This document shows positions 1-7,110 of a stretch of 20,108 nucleotides of DNA, piece by piece. The notes under the pieces are model-generated. The model saw nothing but the letters and a program-made list of their open reading frames with translations, was not told where the DNA came from and searched no databases. This DNA comes from CAYXDO01 sp964463485. GTDB taxonomy: Bacteria; Myxococcota; Kuafuiibacteriia; Kuafuiibacteriales; Kuafuiibacteriaceae. The translations under genes were made by a program, and so were the position numbers. The stretch covers positions 1 through 20,108 of the forward strand of contig CAYXDO010000189.1 in assembly GCA_964463485.1 (NCBI GenBank), read 5' to 3'. Positions within the stretch are counted from its first letter, which is position 1. Each line of letters begins with the position of its first letter.

Positions 1-173
1 AGGGCGCCCGGCGGGCGATCGTGCGCTTGTACGAGCGCCGTTTCGGGCCCATGCCCCAGGATCTGCGGGAGGTGCTCGAGGCCCAGCAGGATGAGGGCCT
101 CCTGGACGAGTGGATCGCGATCGCCGGAACCGAGTCGATGGAGAAAGTCACGGTGGCGTTCCGCGCCCCGTGA
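1..173 (+). CDS. 3' end of an Rpn/PD-(D/E)XK-nuclease-like protein (truncated by window start)
   Basis: The reading frame is open from base 3 and ends at the TGA at 171-173, giving about 56 C-terminal residues. These are identical to the C-terminus of the complete gene at 342-1304, so this is the tail of a tandem paralogue whose body lies outside the window. The DNA identity runs from base 1 to 178 and is perfect. It then breaks down directly after the stop codon. The fragment begins inside the same Arg-Arg-Glu-Gly linker seen in the complete copy. The function is inferred only from that copy; the catalytic part is not visible here. Confidence 0.75.
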   Translation, partial: GARRAIVRLYERRFGPMPQDLREVLEAQQDEGLLDEWIAIAGTESMEKVTVAFRAP

Positions 174-341
174 GCTCGCAACCTACGTTCAACCCATGAT
201 GCGTTGGGTGTGGCCGAGTATTTCAGGGAGAGGATCGACTCGAACAGGGTTGCGCGGGCGCCCTCGCGGTGAGACGAAATATGTCACAGTGCCACACCTT
301 CGGCTTGCCTTCGAGTCTCCGACGAGCTTCTCGGTCGAGTC

Positions 342-1304
342 ATGGCCGAGTCGACGAAGAAGGAGCACGACGTTCTTCGCCCAAGGTTCGATCTCATTTC
401 CAAGGAGCTCCTTTTGGCCTCGCTTGGACCGTTGGGACGCCAAGCTGAGAAAGAGTATGAGATCGCCACGTCGGGGATGGCGCGGATAGACTTCGCCTTC
501 GAGCCGGACCCAGCGCGAAGCGCGGACCGAGAACGGCTCGGCCTGCTGGGACGGATGACTTTGGAATCGTGTTTCATCGAAGTCTTCCATCGGCCGCCGG
601 GCCGGATGGTCGTGCTGGGCTGCGTGCGGAAGCAGCTGGCGCATGCGCTTCTCATGGAGCGAGAAGCCACGACGTCGGGCGAGAGGGTCCCTGACAAGCC
701 GAGGCTGCTCTGGGTGGTGTCGTCCGGTCGTCCGGACCAGGTGCTCGAGCAGTTTCGGGCCCGGCGAATCGCGGGCTGGCCCAGGGGCGTCTATGACCTC
801 GTGCCGGGTGCCCATGTGCGAGCGGTGGTGGCGAACGAGCTGCCCAAGGGTCGGGATACGCTGTTCATGCGTCTGTTCGGGTCGGGCCGAGCGCTGAAGA
901 CGGCGCTCGGAGAGCTGCGGAAGCTGGACCAAGGCCAATGGGAGCGCGACCTGGCCCTGGAGCTGTTCGTGCAACAGCGGTTGACGATCGAGACGACAGG
1001 TCAGGTATCATCGGAGGAAGACGCGGAGTTGATCATGGCAACGAACGAGTTGGTCGAGGAGTTCAAACGCAAGCACATCGAGATCGGTCGTCAGGATGGC
1101 CGTCGAGAGGGTCGTCGAGAGGGTCGTCGAGAGGGCGCCCGGCGGGCGATCGTGCGCTTGTACGAGCGCCGTTTCGGGCCCATGCCCCAGGATCTGCGGG
1201 AGGTGCTCGAGGCCCAGCAGGATGAGGGCCTCCTGGACGAGTGGATCGCGATCGCCGGAACCGAGTCGATGGAGAAAGTCACGGTGGCGTTCCGCGCCCC
1301 GTGA
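342..1304 (+). CDS. Rpn-family / PD-(D/E)XK-nuclease-like protein
   Basis: The product has 320 residues. The overall plan resembles the Rpn recombination-promoting nuclease / transposase-like family: an N-terminal alpha/beta domain, then a charged helical linker and a short C-terminal helical domain. Asp50 (in ARIDFAF) and Glu80 (in FIEVFHRP) sit where the family's acidic residues would be. The usual E-x-K/Q signature is not clean, so activity is uncertain. Residues about 250-268 form an Arg/Glu/Gly-rich linker encoded by a 12-bp tandem repeat. The C-terminal ~56 residues are identical to the partial gene at 1-173. The ATG at 342 has only a weak ribosome-binding site. Such genes are often multicopy and mobile-like; this family assignment rests on layout and a few motifs. 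Confidence 0.6.
   Translation: MAESTKKEHDVLRPRFDLISKELLLASLGPLGRQAEKEYEIATSGMARIDFAFEPDPARSADRERLGLLGRMTLESCFIEVFHRPPGRMVVLGCVRKQLAHALLMEREATTSGERVPDKPRLLWVVSSGRPDQVLEQFRARRIAGWPRGVYDLVPGAHVRAVVANELPKGRDTLFMRLFGSGRALKTALGELRKLDQGQWERDLALELFVQQRLTIETTGQVSSEEDAELIMATNELVEEFKRKHIEIGRQDGRREGRREGRREGARRAIVRLYERRFGPMPQDLREVLEAQQDEGLLDEWIAIAGTESMEKVTVAFRAP
1101..1136 (+). repeat. 12-bp in-frame tandem repeat (three units) coding Arg-Arg-Glu-Gly
   Basis: The unit cgtcgagagggt occurs at 1101-1112 and 1113-1124, and with a final c at 1125-1136. A degenerate unit precedes it at 1089-1100. Each unit adds four residues (R-R-E-G), so copy number can change without breaking the frame. The window's first bases fall within the last unit of the same array in the upstream paralogue. 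Confidence 0.9.
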
Positions 1305-1309
1305 GCTCG
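1132..1309 (+). repeat. 178-bp perfect direct repeat of bases 1-178
   Basis: Bases 1-178 and 1132-1309 are identical by direct reading, at a constant offset of 1131. The match ends five bases after the TGA stop; beyond that the sequences diverge apart from a short aacct. The copy at 1-178 probably extends further left, outside the window. The arrangement fits recent tandem duplication or gene conversion confined to the 3' coding part. Confidence 0.95.
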
Positions 1310-1315
1310 TAACCT

Positions 1316-1463
1316 TCGAGCTCCCAAATCGCTCCTTTCGACGAAGCACGAGGCCCCATCGCGATCGCCTTCTCGCGTTTCGCGTGGTTACGCGGCGCTC
1401 GACGTTTTCAGAGGGGTTTGAGCGAGATCGTCCTCCGCGCGGTGAGGGCTCCGCGTGGACCTC
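1316..1463 (+). repeat. Dispersed repeat, copy A (~148 bp)
   Basis: Hand alignment shows this stretch matching the reverse complement of 19663-19812. Identity is about 80% with only two single-base gaps. The best core is tcctccgcgcggtgagggct followed by ccgcgtgga, near 1430-1459. The copy begins about 12 bp after the stop of the Rpn-like gene. It fills most of the gap before the convergent beta-barrel gene. No terminal inverted repeats or target duplications were seen, so the type of element is unknown. Confidence 0.8.
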
Positions 1464-1496
1464 AGGCGCCAGGCGCCGTGTGACGCGGACGCAGAC

Positions 1497-2951
1497 TCAT
1501 CGCGAGTATAACCCGATTTGTACGAAGGCACCTATCGGTGAGCTCCCGTATTCGCTCCGGATCCCCAGCGTTCGGACCGCGTTCTGGAAGCGCGGCGATC
1601 CGTCGATCACGTCTGCGGCTGTGAGCCTGGCCAGCGCTGCGGGGTCCGGGGCTGCTCCGATCGGCACGATCGCCCCGGCCCGCACGATCACCGATTGCTC
1701 GAACCAGTACTCGAGCGCTGGCTCGATCACCGCGCTCGGATCGAGTGGGTTGAGCAAGACGACCAACTGCCCACTCGCCAAGTCTGAAATCTGCCAGCCG
1801 GCCACGACCCCGAGCTCGTGCCGTCCGGCGCTGAAGACCTCTCCCCGAAGGGCCCGCGCGCTTTTCAGTATCCCGAGATACTCGGACGCGTCGGTGCCTC
1901 CAAACCCATTGTATTGATACTCCGCCATCACCACGAGCTCCTCGAACGGTCTCGCCTCGAACCCACCTACGGCTCGTATGAACTTCCTTCCGAAGCTCTC
2001 GGCGCCTTCGTCGAGCCCCTCGAGCTCTAGAGTCCACGCGGCCTCGCCGTGAACGCCGATGGGACCGACGTCGCCCGCGAAATCGGCGCCGATCACCAGG
2101 TCGCGTACGTATTTTCCGATCGTGAGCGACCCGTCGAAGTCGAACAGGTTCGTCCGGAATCGGACCACGCCGCCCATGTCCTCCACCTCTGCGAGCGGAA
2201 GCCACAACGCCTCGATCTGAGTGAGCTCATCGAGATCCACGGAAACTCGGACTGCGTCGATCCCGTGACGCACTTCGCGGTCTAAGTCCGTGGGCGCGAA
2301 CGGGCTCAAGAGGTCGGTGGGATTCCAGAAGCGGCCCGTTCCAAACGAGAGCACCTGTCGCCCGACGATCAGGTCTCCGAAAGGGACCACGATCCTGAGT
2401 GCGAGCTGGTCCAAGTTCGCCTCTGCGCGCATCCCCACGGCGCTCACGATCGTGTGATCGAAGTCTATGAGCCTGCGCCTGACCACTTCCGAGCCGCCCG
2501 CGAAGCTCAGCGCGAAGCCCCCGCCGCTCGTGAAGGCGGGAGCGGACGCCACGAGGGCGCCGAGCTCGAGCGCGGCCGACAGCTCGAGCGACTCCCCCAT
2601 GATCCAGCGGCCCGTTCCGCGGGCCGTGTGAACGGAAAGAAGCGCATGGCGCGGCACCGCGATTCCGTCGGGGATCAGATTGCCCAAGGCAGGGGCCGAC
2701 GCCCGCACCTCGTCCAACACGACTTCGAGCGACGACGTCCCTTCGACCAACCCACGCGAAGAAGTCAGCCACTGCGCCTGAGTTTTGTAAAACACTCGTC
2801 CCTCGAGCACCCACCCATTCGAGAGCGTGAGCTCCGCCGCCCCGGACGAGCGAGAGTGGAACGAGAGCATCAAGAGAAGGACAATACTCACCCGAACCAA
2901 GCGCTCGCGACCCCGACGCGCGAAGCCACACTCGAGGTCGACGAGCTTCAA
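1497..2951 (-). CDS. Predicted outer-membrane beta-barrel protein, last gene of an ABC/LolA-type operon
   Basis: The product has 484 residues. A basic N-terminus is followed by a hydrophobic stretch (SIVLLLMLSF, about residues 22-31) and a small-residue region ending near Ala-Ala-Glu, consistent with a Sec signal peptide. The mature part alternates polar and hydrophobic residues, is rich in Gly and aromatics, and ends near an aromatic residue (GLYSR), as expected of a porin-like barrel. The start is TTG at 2951. It overlaps the TGA of the upstream ATPase gene and has GGAG seven bases before it, so translational coupling is likely. A shorter form starting at a downstream TTG or GTG is possible. 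The exact family was not recognised. The likely role is the outer-membrane partner or acceptor for the transporter encoded upstream. Confidence 0.75.
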   Translation of the reverse strand: MKLVDLECGFARRGRERLVRVSIVLLLMLSFHSRSSGAAELTLSNGWVLEGRVFYKTQAQWLTSSRGLVEGTSSLEVVLDEVRASAPALGNLIPDGIAVPRHALLSVHTARGTGRWIMGESLELSAALELGALVASAPAFTSGGGFALSFAGGSEVVRRRLIDFDHTIVSAVGMRAEANLDQLALRIVVPFGDLIVGRQVLSFGTGRFWNPTDLLSPFAPTDLDREVRHGIDAVRVSVDLDELTQIEALWLPLAEVEDMGGVVRFRTNLFDFDGSLTIGKYVRDLVIGADFAGDVGPIGVHGEAAWTLELEGLDEGAESFGRKFIRAVGGFEARPFEELVVMAEYQYNGFGGTDASEYLGILKSARALRGEVFSAGRHELGVVAGWQISDLASGQLVVLLNPLDPSAVIEPALEYWFEQSVIVRAGAIVPIGAAPDPAALARLTAADVIDGSPRFQNAVRTLGIRSEYGSSPIGAFVQIGLYSR

Positions 2952-3646
2952 GCAGTCACTCCGGGCCTCCGCTCGTCGGACACGACCTTGCCGTCCACCA
3001 GCCTCACGACCCGGTCGGCGTGCTCCAACACCATCGGATCGTGGGTAGAGAAGATGAAAGTCACTCTCCGCTCTCGATTGAGCTCACGCATCATCTCCAC
3101 CAACGCACGACCAGTCTTCTGGTCGAGGTTCGCGGTCGGTTCGTCCGCCAATACCACCGCCGGCTCGGACACGATGGCTCGCGCCACGGCAACTCGCTGT
3201 TGCTGACCGCCGCTCATCTTCAACGGCCGCGCATCCAGGAGCTCCGCCAAACCCATCCTCTCGAAGAGCGCCGACACTCGCCTACGCCGCTCTCCCCTCT
3301 TCACGCCCTGGAGCTCCAACACGTATCCCGCGTTCTCGGCCGCCGTGAGGACCGGGATGAGATTATAAGCCTGAAACACGAACCCGATTCGATCGCGCCG
3401 AAGGTCCGCCAACGCGCCAGCCGAGAGGTCTGCCAAACGCTTGCCCTCGACCTCGATTCGACCCGAGCTCACCGCATCAAGCCCGCCGATCAGATTCAAG
3501 AGCGTCGTCTTGCCCGAACCGCTCGGACCCGCCAACGCCATGAACTCACCCCTCTCGACGGTCAAATCGACGCCCGCCAGCGCCGTCGCCTTGGGTTGGC
3601 CCCGCTCTTCATACGTCTTCACGACTCCGTCGACTCGCACCACCAT
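2948..3646 (-). CDS. LolD/MacB-type ABC transporter ATP-binding protein
   Basis: The product has 232 residues and is a complete nucleotide-binding subunit. Visible motifs are Walker A GPSGSGKT (40-47), Q-loop Gln92, an ABC signature MSGGQ (144-148), Walker B VVLADEP (164-170, catalytic Glu169) and H-loop His202 in FSTHD. The length and the ADEPTANLD sequence fit the LolD/MacB/FtsE branch, whose members power mechanotransmission rather than classical export. It sits at the inner membrane with the two permeases encoded just upstream. The ATG at 3646 follows the previous stop by four bases with a GAGG-containing ribosome-binding site. It overlaps the following beta-barrel gene by four bases. Cargo is not determined by the sequence. 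Confidence 0.95.
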   Translation of the reverse strand: MVVRVDGVVKTYEERGQPKATALAGVDLTVERGEFMALAGPSGSGKTTLLNLIGGLDAVSSGRIEVEGKRLADLSAGALADLRRDRIGFVFQAYNLIPVLTAAENAGYVLELQGVKRGERRRRVSALFERMGLAELLDARPLKMSGGQQQRVAVARAIVSEPAVVLADEPTANLDQKTGRALVEMMRELNRERRVTFIFSTHDPMVLEHADRVVRLVDGKVVSDERRPGVTA

Positions 3647-3650
3647 CTCA

Positions 3651-4877
3651 TCACCCTCGACGCAACGCCTCGGCCGGCAGAAGCCGAGACACCTGATAGG
3701 CCGGGTAGAGGCCTACGATCAAAGCCATCACGTAAACCAACGCCGCCGAAACGAAGGAATCCTTCAAGTTGAAACGAGTGTGCATCGCCGTCTTCATCGC
3801 CGCTCCGCCGAGCTCGAAGGCCTCTCCGGCGCCCGACATGTCGAACAAAACATGGGTCGATCCATACCAGGTCAGCGACAAACCGAGCCCCAGACCCAAC
3901 GCCACACTGAGCGTCGCGATCCAAAACGACTCCGCAAACACCAACATCACCAAGCGCCTCGGCCGAGTACCGAGCGCGAGCATCACCCCGAACTCCCGCG
4001 TGCGCTCGAAGATCGACATGATCGCCGTATTCAAAATCCCCAATCCGACGAGCGCGTAGACGAACAGCGCGGCGACCAATACGACGTTGTTCGTCAAGGC
4101 CTCCATCTTCTCCAAAATCGGCACGAGCTGCCCGTAAGTCACCACTTCATACTCGGGACCGAGCGCCGCTCGAGCGGCTTCGGCCACCGCCACCGCGTCC
4201 GTAGCCAGCTGGAGCTGGACGATCAGACGGTGCGCCCCCTCTACACCCACGAGCTCCCGCGCACTCTGGCTCGTCACGAAGACCTGCCGCTTCGAAAGGC
4301 TCGCCGCGATCGAGTGAAAGACGCCTCGCACTCGATAAAGCTCGACCCCGACGTCCCCGTCCGCGCGCTGCACCATCAGCCGAACCTTCCCGCCCACACT
4401 CACCCGCAGTCGCTCCGCCAGCCGCTCGCCGATGAGAATTCCGTGCAAATCATCCGCACCCGGCACCGCCCCAGCCACGACGTCCCGAACGTGAGCAGAG
4501 AGGTGCTTCTCCACGCCGAAGTCGACTCCGAGAATCTCCACACCGTCACTCCCGTGCGCCGACGTGGCCAGCCCCTTCGACACCACCCGCGCCCCGAGCT
4601 CCGATCCGGGCGGAACCGCCAACTTCTTCAACACGACCTCGGGTGCTTCGATGACCCTCGTCGTCGTGTGCTTGGGTCGCCAGCCGGTCCGATAGATTTC
4701 CACGTGACCCATGCCCGAATTGTCGAGCTGGGCGGCGGCGTCTCCCAGGATTCCGGCCATGAGGCCGCCGTAAACCAGCACGAGCATCAGCCCTATGCCG
4801 ATGGCACACATCGAGATGAGTGTGCGGCGCCGATTTCGCCAAATACTGCGCCAGGCCAACGCGAGAATCCCACCCAT
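3651..4877 (-). CDS. ABC transporter permease, MacB/LolCE (FtsX-like) type
   Basis: The product has about 408 residues. It has the standard MacB/LolCE topology: a conserved N-terminus LAWRSIWRNRRRTL, TM1 at about 20-44, a large periplasmic domain (about 45-262), then three helices near 265-290, 311-338 and 377-400. It ends with RLLPAEALRRG, a family hallmark. The cytoplasmic loop FERTREFGVMLALGTRP after TM2 is the coupling region for the ATPase. The ATG at 4877 shares its A with the upstream gene's TGA. A GTG at 4880 is an alternative start, giving 409 residues. It is paralogous to the next permease upstream, so the pair probably forms a heterodimer. Confidence 0.93.
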   Translation of the reverse strand: MGGILALAWRSIWRNRRRTLISMCAIGIGLMLVLVYGGLMAGILGDAAAQLDNSGMGHVEIYRTGWRPKHTTTRVIEAPEVVLKKLAVPPGSELGARVVSKGLATSAHGSDGVEILGVDFGVEKHLSAHVRDVVAGAVPGADDLHGILIGERLAERLRVSVGGKVRLMVQRADGDVGVELYRVRGVFHSIAASLSKRQVFVTSQSARELVGVEGAHRLIVQLQLATDAVAVAEAARAALGPEYEVVTYGQLVPILEKMEALTNNVVLVAALFVYALVGLGILNTAIMSIFERTREFGVMLALGTRPRRLVMLVFAESFWIATLSVALGLGLGLSLTWYGSTHVLFDMSGAGEAFELGGAAMKTAMHTRFNLKDSFVSAALVYVMALIVGLYPAYQVSRLLPAEALRRG

Positions 4878-6082
4878 CACACGTGCCTCAGCGCTTCGGC
4901 CGGTCGAAGCCGCGCCGCGCGAAGCGCGGGAATGAGCCCACCGAGCAACACCGTGCCAAACGCCGTCATCGCCGCGCTCTGAATCGCGATCACGTGCGGA
5001 GTCAGAATGATTCGCGACGGCATCCTCGCGCCCATCATGTCGCCTTGCATCACGTTCGATAGATCGATGGAACCGATCCCGTAGAGCAGGCCAAACGAGA
5101 CACCCATGCCAATCAAGAATCCGAGGGCGCCCTGAATCAACGCTTCGATCAACACGAGCCGGAGGATCTGGCTCGGTCTGGTGCCCAACGAAGACATCAC
5201 TCCAAACTCACGAATGCGCTCGAACGTGGACATACTCATCGCGTTGAGCACGCCGAGCGCGACGATCATCAACACGATGATGTCGATGAGATGCTGATTC
5301 TTGCGCTTGGTCACCATCGTGCTCTTCAGCTCGGGCAGAATTTCTGCCCAAGACATCGCCTCGAGCGTCCGGAGATCGAGCGCCCCTCTCAGCGCGGACA
5401 GCGGCGTTGTCAGATCCTCGCCATCCCCCGGGACTCTGACGATGAGTTGGTGCACGCCGGATTCTAGCCCGAAGAAACTCTGAGCGTCTGCGACGTGAAG
5501 GAAAACCGCGGCCGCGTTCATCTCCGCCGAGCTGGAGTCGACGAGCCCTCCCACGACGAAGCGATCGTTGGCCACGGACCCATCCGCGGCTTGGGCGAGC
5601 AGCACGAGCTCGTCCTTCGGCCCGATCTCGAGCTCGGCGGCGAGGTCGACGCCCACGAGTATGAGGCGCTCCGCCTTGGCGCCGAGGTCGACCCCTCTCT
5701 GGACCGAGTAGAGCTCCGGAGCGCTCGCCGGCTGAATGCCGACCACCATCACGGGAGCGGAGAGCTCCTTCGAGCCGGCCAGGCCCGCGCCGAGGACACG
5801 TCGCTCGGTCGACGCTCCGGGGATGGTCGAGGTGATCTTGGCCTCGATCGACGCCGGATCGGTCACGAGCACCTCGATCGCCGGTGATTTTTGGTACCCA
5901 AACCCATGGACCTGCAAATGACCGATGTGGCCTCGCGTAATCGATCGAATCAACTCACCGTAGGAAGATTCGCGATAGCTGTGTAAGAAAACGATTGCGG
6001 TGACGCCGAGCGCCAGCGCGACGACGGTGAGCCAAGTGCGGCGCGGATTTCGCCAGAGGTTCCTCCACGCCAGGGACATCAT
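4877..6082 (-). CDS. ABC transporter permease, MacB/LolCE (FtsX-like) type
   Basis: The product has 401 residues. It starts with LAWRNLWRNPRRTWLTV, with TM1 at about 15-35. A long periplasmic domain follows, then TM segments near 263-285, 306-330 and 365-388. The conserved loop FERIREFGVMSSLGTRP and the C-terminal ARLRPAEALRHV match the partner permease. Two adjacent ATG codons lie at 6082 and 6079, three bases after the upstream stop, so the gene is tightly coupled. With its partner and the ATPase it makes an ABC complex of the lipoprotein-releasing/MacB-like class in the inner membrane. Confidence 0.93.
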   Translation of the reverse strand: MMSLAWRNLWRNPRRTWLTVVALALGVTAIVFLHSYRESSYGELIRSITRGHIGHLQVHGFGYQKSPAIEVLVTDPASIEAKITSTIPGASTERRVLGAGLAGSKELSAPVMVVGIQPASAPELYSVQRGVDLGAKAERLILVGVDLAAELEIGPKDELVLLAQAADGSVANDRFVVGGLVDSSSAEMNAAAVFLHVADAQSFFGLESGVHQLIVRVPGDGEDLTTPLSALRGALDLRTLEAMSWAEILPELKSTMVTKRKNQHLIDIIVLMIVALGVLNAMSMSTFERIREFGVMSSLGTRPSQILRLVLIEALIQGALGFLIGMGVSFGLLYGIGSIDLSNVMQGDMMGARMPSRIILTPHVIAIQSAAMTAFGTVLLGGLIPALRAARLRPAEALRHV

Positions 6083-6085
6083 CGG

Positions 6086-6862
6086 CTATCGACCTCGCTC
6101 GAGTTGTTTGAGACTGAAAGTCTCGTCGGGAATTTCGACATCGAACTCGAGGTCGTCGTACTGAAGCGAAGTCTTTCGTCCCGCCTCGGTGGGCACGACC
6201 GTGAGCTTGGCTGGAAATTTGCGCCAGCCGACCTGCCGAATATCGGAAAATTCGATCCGCCTCGCGAGTTTGTTCTCGTCATCGAAGAATCGCTCCTCGA
6301 GCGGGACACAACTCTCCCGATCCAGCACCATCTCGACGCGCTCCCAAACGACCTTGGCTCCGGCCTTTGGCGTCATCTCGATGGCCCACGCGGAGCGCCC
6401 GTCCTTTTCGACCAAGCCCAGGTGGCGAGCGGCAAAGTCATCCACGATCGACGAGCCCTTGACCAAGTCATCGTTGGTGAAATCGCTCCCCATCCAGGAG
6501 TCTCCGAGCATCCCAGACGGCAGCTTCATGACCCTCGCCGCCTGCGGAAGGTAATTCCAGAGCTGCTCGCCTCTTTTCAAGGTCATCATGCCGGTCTCGC
6601 GAGGAGCTCCTTCGACGACCCGAATCAATGCAAGGTCTCGGCCACGGGTGAGGATCTTCAGCTTGAGCGCGCGGCTCCATGCCGACGTCGAGATCGTCAT
6701 CGTGAGCGTGCTGCGCGTCGAGCGGCCCTCGAGGAGCTGCTCGGTGCGATTCAGGAGCGCCACCAGGTCCGGTTTCTCCTCGCTGGACGGACAAGGAGGC
6801 ACCGGCGCAGCCGGAACGGCCACGGTGAAGAGCGGAGCGAGAACCAAAGCCTGCCAAGTCAT
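6086..6862 (-). CDS. LolA-like outer-membrane lipoprotein-sorting protein, first gene of the operon
   Basis: The product has 258 residues with a short hydrophobic N-terminus (LVLAPLFTVAVPAAP) that looks like a signal peptide, although its n-region lacks Lys/Arg. The mature part has the features of the LolA-fold 'outer membrane lipoprotein-sorting protein' family. These include a segment reading LWNYLPQAARVMKLP, the characteristic GSDFTNDDLV near residues 128-137, and a C-terminal FSLKQLERGR. Such proteins bind acyl chains in a half-barrel and carry lipid or lipoprotein cargo across the periplasm. Here it leads an operon with two permeases, an ATPase and a barrel, spaced by three bases or overlapping. 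That gives a complete inner-to-outer-membrane route. No strong ribosome-binding site precedes the ATG. Confidence 0.88.
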   Translation of the reverse strand: MTWQALVLAPLFTVAVPAAPVPPCPSSEEKPDLVALLNRTEQLLEGRSTRSTLTMTISTSAWSRALKLKILTRGRDLALIRVVEGAPRETGMMTLKRGEQLWNYLPQAARVMKLPSGMLGDSWMGSDFTNDDLVKGSSIVDDFAARHLGLVEKDGRSAWAIEMTPKAGAKVVWERVEMVLDRESCVPLEERFFDDENKLARRIEFSDIRQVGWRKFPAKLTVVPTEAGRKTSLQYDDLEFDVEIPDETFSLKQLERGR

Positions 6863-7110
6863 GCTGGGATCGTCGGCCCAGGGTCGCTCAGCGTCAACGA
6901 GGGCGAATCGTCGCTCCGCGACCGCAAATCGTGCTCATGGCCGCAGACCCTTCGCAGCCGCACCCCGCATCGGAGCAACGAAGTCTCGTCCAAGCCCGTC
7001 CGACCCCGTCCAACCCGGTCCATCCCTTTTGCTCGCGACACGCACTGTTCCACGACGGGCCATTGCCTGGCCGGAAAATTCGCCCTACTGGGGCGGTGGA
7101 GGTTGAGAAC
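6863..7110 (+). promoter_or_regulatory. Divergent promoter region between the envelope operon and the NmrA-like gene
   Basis: These 248 bp must hold the promoters of both divergent units. No convincing -35/-10 pair was identified. The region contains a four-unit 10-bp direct repeat at 6988-7027. A small hairpin (cgccc/gggcg, near 7081-7095) lies just before the GGAGG ribosome-binding site (7098-7102), which is eight bases from the ATG at 7111. Confidence 0.5.
6988..7027 (+). repeat. Four 10-bp direct repeats (GTCC-N6) in helical phase
   Basis: The units are gtccaagccc, gtccgacccc, gtccaacccg and gtccatccct, exactly ten bases apart. GTCC is invariant and the rest is C-rich. The period equals about one DNA turn, so the same face of the helix is presented four times. 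The array lies in the divergent promoter region, which fits an oligomeric regulator binding site. It could equally be a chance low-complexity expansion. Confidence 0.7.

Noticed and set aside
189..974. 261-residue open frame on the - strand opposite the Rpn-like gene
   Set aside because: It lies antisense to a gene with a duplicated, conserved coding frame. Its Arg/His/Pro-rich composition is typical of shadow frames in GC-rich DNA.
1466..1478. Two adjacent GGCGCC palindromes near the convergent gene ends, considered as a terminator
   Set aside because: The spacing between the two leaves almost no loop and there is no T-run, so a terminator is not supported.
3441..4982. 513-residue open frame on the + strand across the ABC operon
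   Set aside because: It runs antisense to the ATPase and a permease, which have clear motifs. The sequence is His/Arg/Gln-rich with no domain.
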